33,007 bases of DNA from an uncultured Veillonellaceae bacterium (GTDB lineage Bacteria > Bacillota > Negativicutes > Selenomonadales > Selenomonadaceae): positions 1 to 33,007 of the forward strand of contig CAMFES010000014.1 of assembly GCA_945949525.1 (NCBI GenBank), in the 5' to 3' direction. Positions 14,940 to 23,943 of this stretch are shown here, one piece after another. The position numbers and the translations under genes are program-made. The notes below the pieces were generated by a model that was not told where the DNA came from, searched no databases, and saw only the letters and a list, made by a program, of their open reading frames with translations. Each line of letters begins with the position of its first letter. The first letter of the stretch is position 1.

Positions 14940-15623
14940 TCATTTTCTGCCGGAGGCGGCCACGATGCCCATAATGCCTGCCGCACCTGCACCGCGCACA
15001 GCCCTGGCACATTCCAGCAGGGTTGCGCCGGTCGTCATGATATCGTCGGCAATAATCACTGCCCTGCCGGACAAATCCGCACCTGTGGCCACCTTGAATA
15101 CCCCCTGCACATTCTCACGGCGTTCCGCCGCGGTCAGCCCGAACTGGGGCACAGTGGGACGGGTTCTCATCAAGACCGGCTCCATGGAAATCCGAAGCTC
15201 GGCAAAGGGCTCCCGAAAAATAAGCTCGCTCTGGTTAAAGCCCCGCTCCTTCAGCCTGTCAGGATGAAGGGGCACAGGAACTGCCACAGGGCTGTCATCG
15301 CCGAAGGCCTTCACGCCCCTTGCCACGGACAGGGACGGCACCCCTGCCAGCCCCGCGCCAACAAAGCTGTGCAGGCCGCCCAGCAGACCTTTCCGCCCCT
15401 CGTATTTCAGGCGGCGAAGCATATCCCGAAGCCCTGCCTCATACACCCCCAGCGCCCATACACCGCCGTCAAAGAGCCTGTTCATCTCATCGTCCAGCGG
15501 CAGGCGATGAGGCCGCACCAGCTTTTTTACGCACTCACGGCACCAGCAATCCCTCTGCTCGATATATCTGCCGCATATCGGGCAGGCAGGAGGAAATAGA
15601 AAATCCAGTATCCAGTCAAACAC
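14940..15623 (-). CDS. comFC: ComFC-like phosphoribosyltransferase-fold competence protein
   Basis: ComFC (ComF/GntX family) is needed for transformation in several bacteria and binds DNA and partner helicase ComFA. The 227-residue protein has the N-terminal zinc site (CPICGRY and CWCREC), then VPVPLHPDRLKERGFNQSELI, the segment RTRPTVPQFGLTAAERRENVQGVF, and the PRPP-type loop VIIADDIMTTGATLLECA. The start is GTG at 15623 with GGGGTGA upstream. No comFA or comFB is seen next to it. Its position beside yvyF-flgM repeats the Bacillus degSU-comF-yvyF-flgM order. Confidence 0.9.
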   Translation of the reverse strand: MFDWILDFLFPPACPICGRYIEQRDCWCRECVKKLVRPHRLPLDDEMNRLFDGGVWALGVYEAGLRDMLRRLKYEGRKGLLGGLHSFVGAGLAGVPSLSVARGVKAFGDDSPVAVPVPLHPDRLKERGFNQSELIFREPFAELRISMEPVLMRTRPTVPQFGLTAAERRENVQGVFKVATGADLSGRAVIIADDIMTTGATLLECARAVRGAGAAGIMGIVAASGRK

Positions 15624-15668
15624 AAGCTCACCCCGTCAATCATGCATTATCCCATGTATTGCCCCGGC

Positions 15669-17840
15669 CTACAGCCTGCGGCCCAGCCTTTCAGCCAGCA
15701 ATGTGTAGCGTTTTTTTGTCCTGTCATTGGCCACGGCAGTATTCAGGGCTGCCCGCGACCCCAGCAGAATCACCAGCTTTTTTGCCCTGGTCACCGCCGT
15801 ATAGAGCAAATTTCTCTGCAGCATCACATGATGACCAGGCACCAGAGGCAGCAGCACCACAGGATACTCACTGCCCTGGCTTTTATGCACCGTCATGCAG
15901 TAGGCCGGCTGCAGCTGGCCAAACTCCGTACCTTCGTAGGATATCTCCATGTCATCACTGAACTGCACTCGTATACAGCCCGGCTCCAGGCCGGTGATGT
16001 AGCCGATATCCCCGTTGAACACGCCTTTTTCATAGTTGTTTTTGTTCTGCATGACCTTGTCCCCCAGACGGAAAATCCGGGAGCCATGGGCCAGCTCCGG
16101 GGTACCCGCCCCGGCAGGATTCAGCGCCTCCTGCAAAAGCTGGTTCAGCCTTTCTACGCCGCAGGCACCCCGGTGCATAGGCGAAAGCACCTGCACATCC
16201 TCCAGCACGTTGTAGCCCCTGGCAGGCAGCAGCTTCCGGCAAAGGGTGACAATATGCTGCTCCACCCATTCAGGGTCCTGCTGCTCGATAAAAATAAAGT
16301 CACTGCCCTCCTCCAGAGAGCATCTGGGCAGACGCCCGGCATTAATAGCATGGGCGTTCATGACTATATTGCTGTCATCGCTCTGGCGGAAAACTTCCGT
16401 CAGGCACACCTTGGGAACTACGCCGCTGCGAAGGATATCCTTCAGCACGGACCCCGGCCCCACTGCCGGAAGCTGATCCACGTCCCCCGCCAGAATCAGG
16501 TGACAGCCTGGTGGCACCGCCTCCAGAAAATGGCTCATCAGCACGATGTCCATCATGGAAACCTCGTCCAGAATGATCACATCCGCCTCTAACGGCTCCT
16601 CCTGATTGCGCCCGAAGCCGGAGCCCTCTCCGTCACCACCGGAGGCCTCCAGCAGCCTGTGTACCGTCTTTGCGCCGCGGCCTGCCGCCTCGCTGAGGCG
16701 CTTGGCCGCCCGGCCGGTAGGTGCCCCCAGCAGAATCTGCAGCCCCTGCTTTTCCAGTATTTCAATCATGGCACGCACCACGGTGGTCTTGCCTGTGCCC
16801 GGCCCTCCCGTCAGCACGAACACCCCATGCTCAAAGACGGCCTCCACCGCCTGCCGCTGCTGCTCTGCCAGCTGAAGGGAAGCCTTTTCCTCCCAGCGGC
16901 GCACCAGCCGCGCCGGATTGCGGGACGCAATGGGCATGGCCTTTTCCTGCAGATACAGCAGCATCTCCGCCGTTTCCGACTCCGCCCGGTACAGATACTC
17001 CGGATAGACCAAAATCGTATCTCCCACTGTTTCCTGATCCAGCCTGCCGGTGGCCAGATCCTGCTTCAGAACCTCCCAGACCACATCCCGCGGCACCCGT
17101 ATCCCCTTTTCCACATCGTCCACCAGCTGATTTTCCGGCACGCAGCAATGACCATTCACCGCAATTCTCTGTAGCTGGTACTCCAGCGCCGCCGATACCC
17201 GGAAGCTGTCACAAGGATCCATGCCGATGCTGGCGGCAATGGCATCAGCCGTGCTGAAGCCTATCCCCTCCACCTCCGTGGCCAGCCTGTAGGGATTCTG
17301 CTCCATGACCTCCACGGAAAAGGAGCCGTACCGCTCGTAGATTTTCCCGGCATAAATCCCCGATACGTTGTGCTGTTCCAGCCAGAGCATTATCTGCCGC
17401 AGCTCCGCCTTTTCCTGATAGGAGGCGTGAATTTTTTCGGCTGTCTTCTTGCCGATGCCCCGCACCTCCCGCAGCCTGTGGGGCTGCTTCTCAATAATCT
17501 CCAGTGCCATGCCCCCAAACCGCTCCACGATGCGTGCCGCCATGGCCTTGCCGATGCCCTCGATGGTGCCGGAGGCCAGGAAACGCTGAATGCCCTCCAC
17601 GCTGGTGGGCGCGGAAACAATCATGTGAACCGCCTGAAACTGGGTGCCAAAGCGGGGATGCTCCACCCACTTCCCCTTCAGCTCAAGCTGCTGGCCCTGC
17701 AGGGGGGCAGCCATCTGCACGGTGACGGTGACGGTGCTTCCCTGTCCCTCCGGCAGCAGGCGAAAGACGCAGAAGCTCCCTTCAGGACTGGCAAATATGA
17801 TATTGTCCACTACTCCCGTAAGGGCCTCCAGCTCTTCCAT
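15669..17840 (-). CDS. recD2: RecD2-type ATP-dependent DNA helicase
   Basis: RecD2 is a 5'-3' superfamily-1B helicase found in bacteria without requiring RecBC, acting in repair and replication-fork maintenance. The long N-terminal region typical of RecD2 holds an OB-like start (MEELEALTGVVDNIIFASPEGSFCVFRL) and helix-hairpin-helix repeats (GIGKAMAARIVERFG, VRGIGKKTAEKI, VEGIGFSTADAI). The helicase core follows: Walker A GGPGTGKTT near residue 346, LLGAPTGRAAKRLSE, Walker B ILDEVSMMDI, and the C-terminal YCMTVHKSQGSEYPVVLLPL. ATG 17840 gives the usual MEEL start; an in-frame ATG at 17873 would overlap the upstream gene by 25 bases. GGAGG lies about 12 bases before 17840, which is long spacing. 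Confidence 0.93.
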   Translation of the reverse strand: MEELEALTGVVDNIIFASPEGSFCVFRLLPEGQGSTVTVTVQMAAPLQGQQLELKGKWVEHPRFGTQFQAVHMIVSAPTSVEGIQRFLASGTIEGIGKAMAARIVERFGGMALEIIEKQPHRLREVRGIGKKTAEKIHASYQEKAELRQIMLWLEQHNVSGIYAGKIYERYGSFSVEVMEQNPYRLATEVEGIGFSTADAIAASIGMDPCDSFRVSAALEYQLQRIAVNGHCCVPENQLVDDVEKGIRVPRDVVWEVLKQDLATGRLDQETVGDTILVYPEYLYRAESETAEMLLYLQEKAMPIASRNPARLVRRWEEKASLQLAEQQRQAVEAVFEHGVFVLTGGPGTGKTTVVRAMIEILEKQGLQILLGAPTGRAAKRLSEAAGRGAKTVHRLLEASGGDGEGSGFGRNQEEPLEADVIILDEVSMMDIVLMSHFLEAVPPGCHLILAGDVDQLPAVGPGSVLKDILRSGVVPKVCLTEVFRQSDDSNIVMNAHAINAGRLPRCSLEEGSDFIFIEQQDPEWVEQHIVTLCRKLLPARGYNVLEDVQVLSPMHRGACGVERLNQLLQEALNPAGAGTPELAHGSRIFRLGDKVMQNKNNYEKGVFNGDIGYITGLEPGCIRVQFSDDMEISYEGTEFGQLQPAYCMTVHKSQGSEYPVVLLPLVPGHHVMLQRNLLYTAVTRAKKLVILLGSRAALNTAVANDRTKKRYTLLAERLGRRL

Positions 17841-17848
17841 ATATGTGC

Positions 17849-19855
17849 CTATACCTCCGTCAGCTGCTCCCATTTTTCGTACTTGGCCTGAATCTCCTGC
17901 TCCTTGGCTGCATAAGCCTCAGCTATTTCCTGACTTTTGGCAGGATCCGCCTGCAGGCTCACATCATTCATCTCATGCTCCAGCATTTTCAGCTCCGCCT
18001 CTGCCATGGCAATCTCCGCCTCCGTCCGCTGAATAAGCTCCGTGCGCTTGGCTTCGCTCATCTTCTGAATGGCCCCCAGCTGCGCCTGCTTTTTGCTTTC
18101 CGCCAGAGCCGCTTCCCTGGCCGCCTGCACTGCTGCCGCCTGTACCGCTGCATCAGCCTTTTCCGCCTCGTCCTGCTGCTTTGCCTTTTCCGCCGCTTTT
18201 TTTGCCAAATACGCCTCCTGAGCCGCCTTTTCTGCAGCAGCTTCCTCGGCTTCCCTGGCCTCCTCCGCCTTTTTCTCCCGATAATAGCTGTAGTTGCCAT
18301 CGTACTCAGTCAGATGACCATCTGCAATCTCCAGCACGCAGTTGGCCACCTTATCCAAAAAATAGCGGTCATGGGAAACGGTGATGTATGTCCCGGGGAA
18401 GGTGGCCAGAGCCTCCTCCACCGCCTCCTTGGCAGGAATATCCAGATGGTTGGTTGGCTCGTCCAGCACCAGGAAGTTTGCCCCTGTCAGCATCAGCTTC
18501 AAAAAGGCCAGCCGTGACTGCTCACCTCCTGATAGGGCACCAATCAGCCTGAACACCTCATCCCCGTGAAAGAGGAACGCTCCCAGGTAGCGTCGGCTCT
18601 GCTCCTCGGACAAGCCGTACTCGTACTCCATTTCCTCCAGCAGGGTGCGCTCCATGTGGAGGCCCTCATGCTGCTGGGAAAAATAGCCGATTTTTACTCT
18701 TGAGCCAATCTTTATCCGTCCCTCCGAGGCCTCCAGCTCACCCACCAGAAGCCGCAGGAAGGTGGTCTTTCCAGCGCCGTTAGGCCCTACAATGGCCACG
18801 CCGTCCCCTTTGCGAATCAGCACATCCACATGCTCAAAGAGCTTTTTCCTGGTATCAGGAAAATGATAGGCCACATCCTCCAGCTCCGCCACCCGCTGGG
18901 CGCACTCCCCCGGCTCATTAAAGGCAAAATAGTTAAAGGCTGCCGTTTCAGCCGGTTTTACAATCCTCTCCAGCCGGTTCAGCTGGCTCTGACGCCCCCT
19001 GGCCTGCTTCGACTTGATGCCTGCCTTGTACTTTCTGATGTACTCCTCAGTCTTCCTGATATGCTCCTGCTGCTTTTCATAGGCGGAAAGCTGTGCCGCC
19101 CGGCGCTGCTCCCTGACCTTCATGTAGTAGCTGTAGTTGCCCTCGTAGGCAGTAACAGCCTTGTTCTCTATCTCAAAAATGCGGTTGGTCACCTTGTCCA
19201 AAAAGAAGCGGTCATGGGAAATAATCAGCACACCGCCGCTGTAGCTCTGCAAAAAGCCCTCCAGCCACTCAATCATGCCGATGTCCAGATGGTTGGTAGG
19301 CTCATCCAGAAACAGGAAATCCGGCTCCCGCAGAAGGGCTTTGGCCAGACAGACGCGGGTCTTCTGACCACCGGAAAACAGTGCCACCTTCTTGTCCATA
19401 TCCTCCTGGGCAAAGCCCAGCCCGAAGGCAGTCCGGCGGATGCGGCTCTCAAAATCATAGCCTCCGGCATGCTCAAAGCGCTCCACCAGCCTGCCATAAG
19501 CCGCCAGCTTTTCCTCGCTGTGGTCATGCTTGATTTCCGCCTCCATGGCCTCCTTGGCAGATGCCAGCGCCATCACATCTCCGAAGGCGCTCTTCAGTTC
19601 ATCATACAGGGTGGCCTCGCTGTCCATCTCCGCCTGCTGCTCCACATAGCCGATAGTATCAGCCGGATCAATGGAAACAACTCCCTTGTCGTACTCCATC
19701 TTTTCCAGCAGGCACTTCATCAATGTAGACTTGCCAGCGCCATTGGCCCCTACAAAGCCCACCCGTTCCCCGCGCTTTATCTCAAAGCTCACATCACGAA
19801 AAAGCTCATCTATACCAAAGGCCTTGCACAAACCGCTTACCTTTATGCTTCCCAA
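17849..19855 (-). CDS. ABC-F family ATPase (YdiF/Uup-like ribosome-associated)
   Basis: ABC-F proteins have two ABC ATPase domains and no membrane part; they act on the ribosome in translation control or antibiotic resistance. Domain 1 shows GANGAGKS, FSGGQKTR and FLFLDEPTNHLDI; domain 2 shows GPNGAGKT, LSGGEQSR and FLVLDEPTNHLDI. The linker between them contains the charged helix around VREQRRAAQLSAYEKQQEHIRKTEEYI. After domain 2 there is an unusually long Ala/Glu/Lys-rich stretch of about 70 residues before a coiled-coil C-terminal domain. I chose the TTG at 19855 (reading GSIKVSGLCKAFG) because GGAG lies nine bases upstream; another TTG at 19894 is in frame but has no such site. It fits housekeeping YdiF/Uup better than a resistance factor. 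Confidence 0.88.
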   Translation of the reverse strand: MGSIKVSGLCKAFGIDELFRDVSFEIKRGERVGFVGANGAGKSTLMKCLLEKMEYDKGVVSIDPADTIGYVEQQAEMDSEATLYDELKSAFGDVMALASAKEAMEAEIKHDHSEEKLAAYGRLVERFEHAGGYDFESRIRRTAFGLGFAQEDMDKKVALFSGGQKTRVCLAKALLREPDFLFLDEPTNHLDIGMIEWLEGFLQSYSGGVLIISHDRFFLDKVTNRIFEIENKAVTAYEGNYSYYMKVREQRRAAQLSAYEKQQEHIRKTEEYIRKYKAGIKSKQARGRQSQLNRLERIVKPAETAAFNYFAFNEPGECAQRVAELEDVAYHFPDTRKKLFEHVDVLIRKGDGVAIVGPNGAGKTTFLRLLVGELEASEGRIKIGSRVKIGYFSQQHEGLHMERTLLEEMEYEYGLSEEQSRRYLGAFLFHGDEVFRLIGALSGGEQSRLAFLKLMLTGANFLVLDEPTNHLDIPAKEAVEEALATFPGTYITVSHDRYFLDKVANCVLEIADGHLTEYDGNYSYYREKKAEEAREAEEAAAEKAAQEAYLAKKAAEKAKQQDEAEKADAAVQAAAVQAAREAALAESKKQAQLGAIQKMSEAKRTELIQRTEAEIAMAEAELKMLEHEMNDVSLQADPAKSQEIAEAYAAKEQEIQAKYEKWEQLTEV

Positions 19856-19950
19856 TTTCACACACTCCTTATAAACACAATGAAGCTGTTGCAATAAATA
19901 TAACTTAGCACTATTTACTCGAATAATATCATATTAGCAGGAACTGAGGT

Positions 19951-20248
19951 GAGGCCTATATATCCCCTAAGAAAACCCTTGTTGCGCCTCGTTACTTCAT
20001 TCATCAGAGCCGCAGGCGATAGATGAATGTTAGTAACGCGAGGCACAACGGGGATAGCGAAACTCTGTTAACATGAATTAGTTTTGAGGATAAATACTTG
20101 TATGCTAGGCGGAGGAGGAAAGCATGGTGGTTCCATGCTGACCGACGACAACAAAGCAGACAAGTATTTAGACCGAAAATAATCATGGATAATAGAGTTC
20201 CGCTATCCCATGAGCGAGAGCGGGTTTTCGAGGGGATATATATGCCTC
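19951..20248. repeat. ~300-bp nested inverted-repeat element (branched palindrome)
   Basis: The outer arms (19951-19978 and 20222-20248) match at about 24 of 28 positions as reverse complements. Inside are a hairpin (19979-19995 with 20033-20049, extended by 19998-20005 with 20022-20029) and a second stem (20050-20069 with 20191-20209). The second stem encloses a perfect 11-bp stem (20091-20101 with 20160-20170) and a 7-bp hairpin (20121-20127 with 20133-20139). No ORF is convincing. It fills the gap between the LytR-family gene and the ABC-F gene. It could be a MITE-like palindromic element or a structured RNA. A related piece lies at the window end. Confidence 0.75.
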
Positions 20249-20267
20249 CCCGCCGAACCTTGTCGCA

Positions 20268-21647
20268 TCATTCATAGTCCTGCCCTATATACACAACAGC
20301 TTCATTGGGTTCCCCGCCGTCCATGATGGTGCAAGGGAACGGCATCCCATAAAACCACTCCGTGTTGCTGCTGTCAGTAACGATAATCGTATGGCTGCGG
20401 TCGCTCTTCCTGCCGGTATCAACGCCGGTTACATTAAAGCCCTTGGCACGCAGCCTGTCCGCCAGCCTTGCCGCCGCACCGTTGATGCCGCTGTCATTGA
20501 TAATCAGCACGGAAATGCCACCCGGCCCCTGGGCCCTGGCAGGCTTTTTCACCTGCTCGGCCTGTACCTGGCTCTCACCCTCCTGCTTTTCCTGCTGCTC
20601 CTGCTTGGCCTGTCCGCCAGCGTCATCGGCAGCATTTTTGGCTGTGGCAGTCCCTGTATTTTCCTCCAGCACCGTCAGCCCCTTTGGCAGGGATTCATCA
20701 TACTGCGCCCTGACCTTCTCCGCATTGGCCAGCGCCCTGTCTGCCAGCTCCGCACCCATCTGCCCGGAAACCAGCGTCCTCAGCTCCATGATATCCGGCA
20801 GCCAGTAGCTTACATCCTCAAGATAGGCAGGCCTGCCCGGCACCATAACCGACTCCATGCCCTGCTCCCGGACGGAGGGCAGCAGCTGTGCCATAGCCAC
20901 CATCTCCGTCAGCGGCATATCCGTTTCCACCGCCGACTGAATTTCCTCCACCAGCTGCGGCAGCTTCGGCAATATGGACGGCGAAAGCATCTTCTCTATG
21001 ACTGCCCGCATAAAATGCTGCTGTCTGCCGATACGGCCGATATCTCCCTCGCCATCGCGATAACGCACATACTGAATCGCCTGCTCCCCGGTCATGTGCT
21101 GCATGCCGGGGTACAGGTCTATGACCAGCCCACCGTTGTCATCCCATGGGTCCTCATAATACATGCGCTTTTCCACATCAATATCAATGCCGTCCATGGC
21201 ATCTATAATCCGCTCAAAGGCCTTGACGTCCACCAGCACATAGTAATCCATCGGCACACCCAAAAGCTCCTCCACCGTCTTCCGCGTCAGCTTGGAGCCG
21301 CCAAAGGCATAGGCGTGATTGATTTTATCATAGCCGTTGCCATCTATTTTTACGCGAGTATCACGAGGCAAAGATAGTATATCCGCCTTGCCTGTGGTCT
21401 TGTTCACCGTCACTACCATCAGCGTATCACTGCGCCCGGCATCGTCACTGCGCCTGTCCACGCCCATGACCATGATATGCGCATAATCATCCGGCCGCTC
21501 AATTCCCGACTCAGCCGCAGCGTAGCTCTCCTCCTGCCCGCCGCCATAAAAGCTGGCGGCAAATGCACCTGCCAGTGCCACCAGCAAAAAGGCCACCAAT
21601 ATGTACACTCGCGTAAAATTGCGGCGTCTTCTGCGCCTTACTCGCAT
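20268..21647 (-). CDS. LytR-CpsA-Psr (LCP) family cell-wall glycopolymer ligase
   Basis: LCP proteins transfer lipid-linked glycopolymers to peptidoglycan outside the cytoplasmic membrane. The 459-residue protein begins with a basic stretch (MRVRRRRRRNFTR) and one membrane helix (YILVAFLLVALAGAFAASF). The LCP domain shows MVMGVDRRSDDAGRSDTLM, LSLPRDTRVKI, KINHAYAFGG and the Arg-rich YVRYRDGEGDIGRIGRQQHF. After a Gln/Glu/Lys-rich linker (about residues 325-365) comes a LytR_C domain (ISVLIINDSGINGAAARLADRLRAKGFNV). AGGAG lies seven bases before the ATG. It has its own promoter (21722-21750) and diverges from the HD-GYP gene. In diderm Negativicutes the acceptor polymer is unknown. Confidence 0.92.
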   Translation of the reverse strand: MRVRRRRRRNFTRVYILVAFLLVALAGAFAASFYGGGQEESYAAAESGIERPDDYAHIMVMGVDRRSDDAGRSDTLMVVTVNKTTGKADILSLPRDTRVKIDGNGYDKINHAYAFGGSKLTRKTVEELLGVPMDYYVLVDVKAFERIIDAMDGIDIDVEKRMYYEDPWDDNGGLVIDLYPGMQHMTGEQAIQYVRYRDGEGDIGRIGRQQHFMRAVIEKMLSPSILPKLPQLVEEIQSAVETDMPLTEMVAMAQLLPSVREQGMESVMVPGRPAYLEDVSYWLPDIMELRTLVSGQMGAELADRALANAEKVRAQYDESLPKGLTVLEENTGTATAKNAADDAGGQAKQEQQEKQEGESQVQAEQVKKPARAQGPGGISVLIINDSGINGAAARLADRLRAKGFNVTGVDTGRKSDRSHTIIVTDSSNTEWFYGMPFPCTIMDGGEPNEAVVYIGQDYE

Positions 21648-21721
21648 CTATGAACTCCTCTTTTCTTCACAAATTATAATTTTTCTCAATAAACTCAAAC
21701 GAATCTTCTAATCCATGCTCT

Positions 21722-21750
21722 AGTATACCAAAACACCCACACTCTAGCAA
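21722..21750 (-). promoter_or_regulatory. Predicted sigma-A promoter of the LCP gene
   Basis: On the minus strand TTGCTA (21750-21745) and TATACT (21727-21722) lie 17 bases apart, with a TG-rich spacer. Transcription would start near 21715, about 68 bases before the ATG. Confidence 0.65.
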
Positions 21751-21857
21751 GGGCAAAGAACTCTTCAAATTCACTATTTCTTTTTTTTGCAAAATATATT
21801 ATTATAGGTATGTATAGGACATTCAAATTCATCAACCACAACAAGAGGGGTTCATAT

Positions 21858-22997
21858 ATGATACGTTTACCAGTAAACCGTCTTCGCGATGGCATGATAA
21901 CAGCACAGAGCATCTACAACCGCGAGGGCGCCAGCTATCTCACCCGCGGCACAAAGCTAAGCCAGCAGTATATAGACAGGCTGCACAAGATAGGCATATC
22001 CAATGTGGTAATCACCTCCCTTGACCCGGATTTGCCGCTGCCACCGCCGGAGGACATCATACGTGAGGACACCAGGGTGACGGCCATCCATCAGGTATAT
22101 GACACATACGCCAGAATCCAGCAGAAGAAGGACCTGGAAATCCCTCCCCTGCTCAGCGCTTCCGAGAGTATTATCGCCGACCTGATACGCCAGCCGGACA
22201 ATCTGGTGCAGATGACAGACATCCGCCTCTACGATGACTACACCTTTGCCCATTCCGTCAACGTGGCGGCTCTTTCCGCCATGCTGGGCATTCTGTGTCA
22301 TTTTTCCAAGGCTGATCTGATTACCCTGACCATGGGAGCCCTGCTGCACGACATCGGCAAGCTGAAGGTCAACATCAACATCCTCAACAAGCCGGGTGCC
22401 CTGACGGACGAGGAGTACCGGGCCGTCCGCCAGCATCCTGAATGGGGCTGGCGGCATCTCCATGAACTCACTCATAGCGAGCTGGATGTAGCATCTATTG
22501 CCAGCATAGCCTACCAGCACCATGAGCATCTGGACGGCAACGGCTATCCGCGGCATCTTACCGAGGACAATATCAGCGATTTTGCAAAAATAGTATCCAT
22601 CGCCGATGTGTATGATGCCCTGACCACCCAGCGTCCTTACAAAAAGGCATACTCGCCGCATATCGCCTACAAAATCATGACGAAATGCTCCGGCAAGCAG
22701 TTTGATACACCTCTGCTGCAGCTGTTCTTTGACCATGTGGCACTGTATCCTATCGGCACTGTGCTTAAAACAGCGCTGGGCTACTGCATAGTCAAGGCCG
22801 TTCACATCGGCATGACCAGATATCCCCGCCTGATTCTCTTTGCCGACAACAACCACCAGCTGCTGTCAACGCCTGTTTCCATTGAAACCACGGATCAGGA
22901 CAGTGATTTTATCGAATCCATTGTGGAGGGCAACGATCTCGGTGCCCTCTGCTTCAAGATGCAATTCAATCCATCCTCCCTTTTGGTGCAGGACTAA
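21858..22997 (+). CDS. HD-GYP domain cyclic-di-GMP phosphodiesterase
   Basis: HD-GYP proteins hydrolyse c-di-GMP, the second messenger that switches between motility and attachment. The 379-residue protein has an N-terminal DUF3391-like region (MIRLPVNRLRDGMITAQSIYNREG) and an HD-GYP domain. The catalytic residues are present: H132 in AHSVNV, H164-D165 in LLHDIGKLK, and HHEHLDGNGYP at 221-231 with the GYP signature, then IVSIADVYDALTTQRPYK. The frame is open back to 21810, but ATG 21858 has GAGGGG seven bases upstream. No sensor or membrane segment is seen, so it is probably cytoplasmic. Its location between flagellar and envelope genes suits a role in motility control, which is inferred. Confidence 0.93.
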   Translation: MIRLPVNRLRDGMITAQSIYNREGASYLTRGTKLSQQYIDRLHKIGISNVVITSLDPDLPLPPPEDIIREDTRVTAIHQVYDTYARIQQKKDLEIPPLLSASESIIADLIRQPDNLVQMTDIRLYDDYTFAHSVNVAALSAMLGILCHFSKADLITLTMGALLHDIGKLKVNINILNKPGALTDEEYRAVRQHPEWGWRHLHELTHSELDVASIASIAYQHHEHLDGNGYPRHLTEDNISDFAKIVSIADVYDALTTQRPYKKAYSPHIAYKIMTKCSGKQFDTPLLQLFFDHVALYPIGTVLKTALGYCIVKAVHIGMTRYPRLILFADNNHQLLSTPVSIETTDQDSDFIESIVEGNDLGALCFKMQFNPSSLLVQD

Positions 22998-23043
22998 AGA
23001 AGAGGCCGCTTTATGCGCTGTTGTTAAATAGACCCACAAAGCA

Positions 23044-23094
23044 AAAACAGGACTATACCCATCATTTCATCCTCCATGGGTATAATCCTGTTTT
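23044..23094. terminator. Bidirectional terminator between the HD-GYP and PHP genes
   Basis: Arms 23044-23061 and 23077-23094 pair over about 18 bp with one mismatch. The right side runs into six T residues and the left side starts with an A run, so it can serve both convergent genes (ending at 22997 and 23115). Confidence 0.85.
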
Positions 23095-23114
23095 TTAGTG
23101 CCGCAATTTTTCTG

Positions 23115-23900
23115 TCAGCTGCAGTATTCCATTTTTCTTTCCCGGAAGGTGACAGCCTGCAGCTGCAGCTCCTCCGCCATCTCAAGAGCCGTCCTGAAGT
23201 TCATGCCGATGTTTTCCGCAGCATGGGCATCCGAGCCCAGGGTGACATAGCGCCCTCCCAGCTCACGGTAACGCCTGTACACCGGCAAAAGCTCCTGCAG
23301 GGCCCTGCTGTCCCCCAGCCGCCGGGTGTTCAGCTCCATTACCACATCATTTTCTATTGCCGCCTTCAGCACCTCATCCACGGCTCCGGCAAAATCGCCA
23401 TACACCAGCTCCTTGTCCTCATAGGCGGCATAGCGGCAGATATAGTCTATATGCCCCAGCACATCAATATAGGAATTCTGCCGCAGCATCTCCGCCATGA
23501 CAGACAGATATCTGCCAAAGGCCTCCTCCTTTGATTTATCTGCATAAAAATCAGGATAATACAAATCCAGCATATCAATGATATGAATAGAGCCTATCAC
23601 CAGGTCAAAGGGCGCCCCCTGCAGAAAGCTCCTGTTGGCCTCACCACTGATATCGGACAGTCCGATTTCCACCCCCAGGCGCAGGCTGTCGCCCCGATAG
23701 GGCAGATATTTCTCCCAGTATCCGGCTGCATCAAAGCGGAACTCCATTTCCTTGTAATGCTTTGTGTTGATGTAGTCGTAGTCATAATGCTCGGTAAAGA
23801 CCAGTCCCAGCCCCTGTCGGGCCGCCGCCTCAATGGCCGCCTCTGCCTCCATCTCCGAGTCAGAGGAAAAGGTCGTGTGTGAATGATTGTCAAATATCAT
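23115..23900 (-). CDS. PHP-domain histidinol-phosphatase family protein
   Basis: This 261-residue protein belongs to the HisJ/HisK-type PHP phosphatases, which use a trinuclear metal site to hydrolyse phosphomonoesters such as histidinol phosphate. The motifs are in order: HSHTTFSSDS (motif I), FTEHYDYD (II), LGVEIGL (Glu ligand), IGSIHII, DVLGHIDYICRY, MELNTR and GSDAHAAENIG (the last metal ligands). GAGGT lies five bases before the ATG. No other his gene is nearby, so the substrate may not be histidinol phosphate; HisJ-like PHP proteins often act on other small phosphates. Confidence 0.85.
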   Translation of the reverse strand: MIFDNHSHTTFSSDSEMEAEAAIEAAARQGLGLVFTEHYDYDYINTKHYKEMEFRFDAAGYWEKYLPYRGDSLRLGVEIGLSDISGEANRSFLQGAPFDLVIGSIHIIDMLDLYYPDFYADKSKEEAFGRYLSVMAEMLRQNSYIDVLGHIDYICRYAAYEDKELVYGDFAGAVDEVLKAAIENDVVMELNTRRLGDSRALQELLPVYRRYRELGGRYVTLGSDAHAAENIGMNFRTALEMAEELQLQAVTFRERKMEYCS

Positions 23901-23943
23901 GTTTTACCTCGATTTCACCTGAAAAATCCCGGCAATAAAGGCA

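Noticed and set aside
15642-17257. Long open frames on the plus strand opposite recD2
   Set aside because: They are opposite-strand shadows of a clear helicase gene in high-GC sequence, with no ribosome-binding sites or family motifs.
21780-21857. Promoter for the HD-GYP gene from TTGCAA near 21789
   Set aside because: The best -10 at 16 bases (TATGTA) is poor; a promoter surely exists but cannot be placed with confidence.
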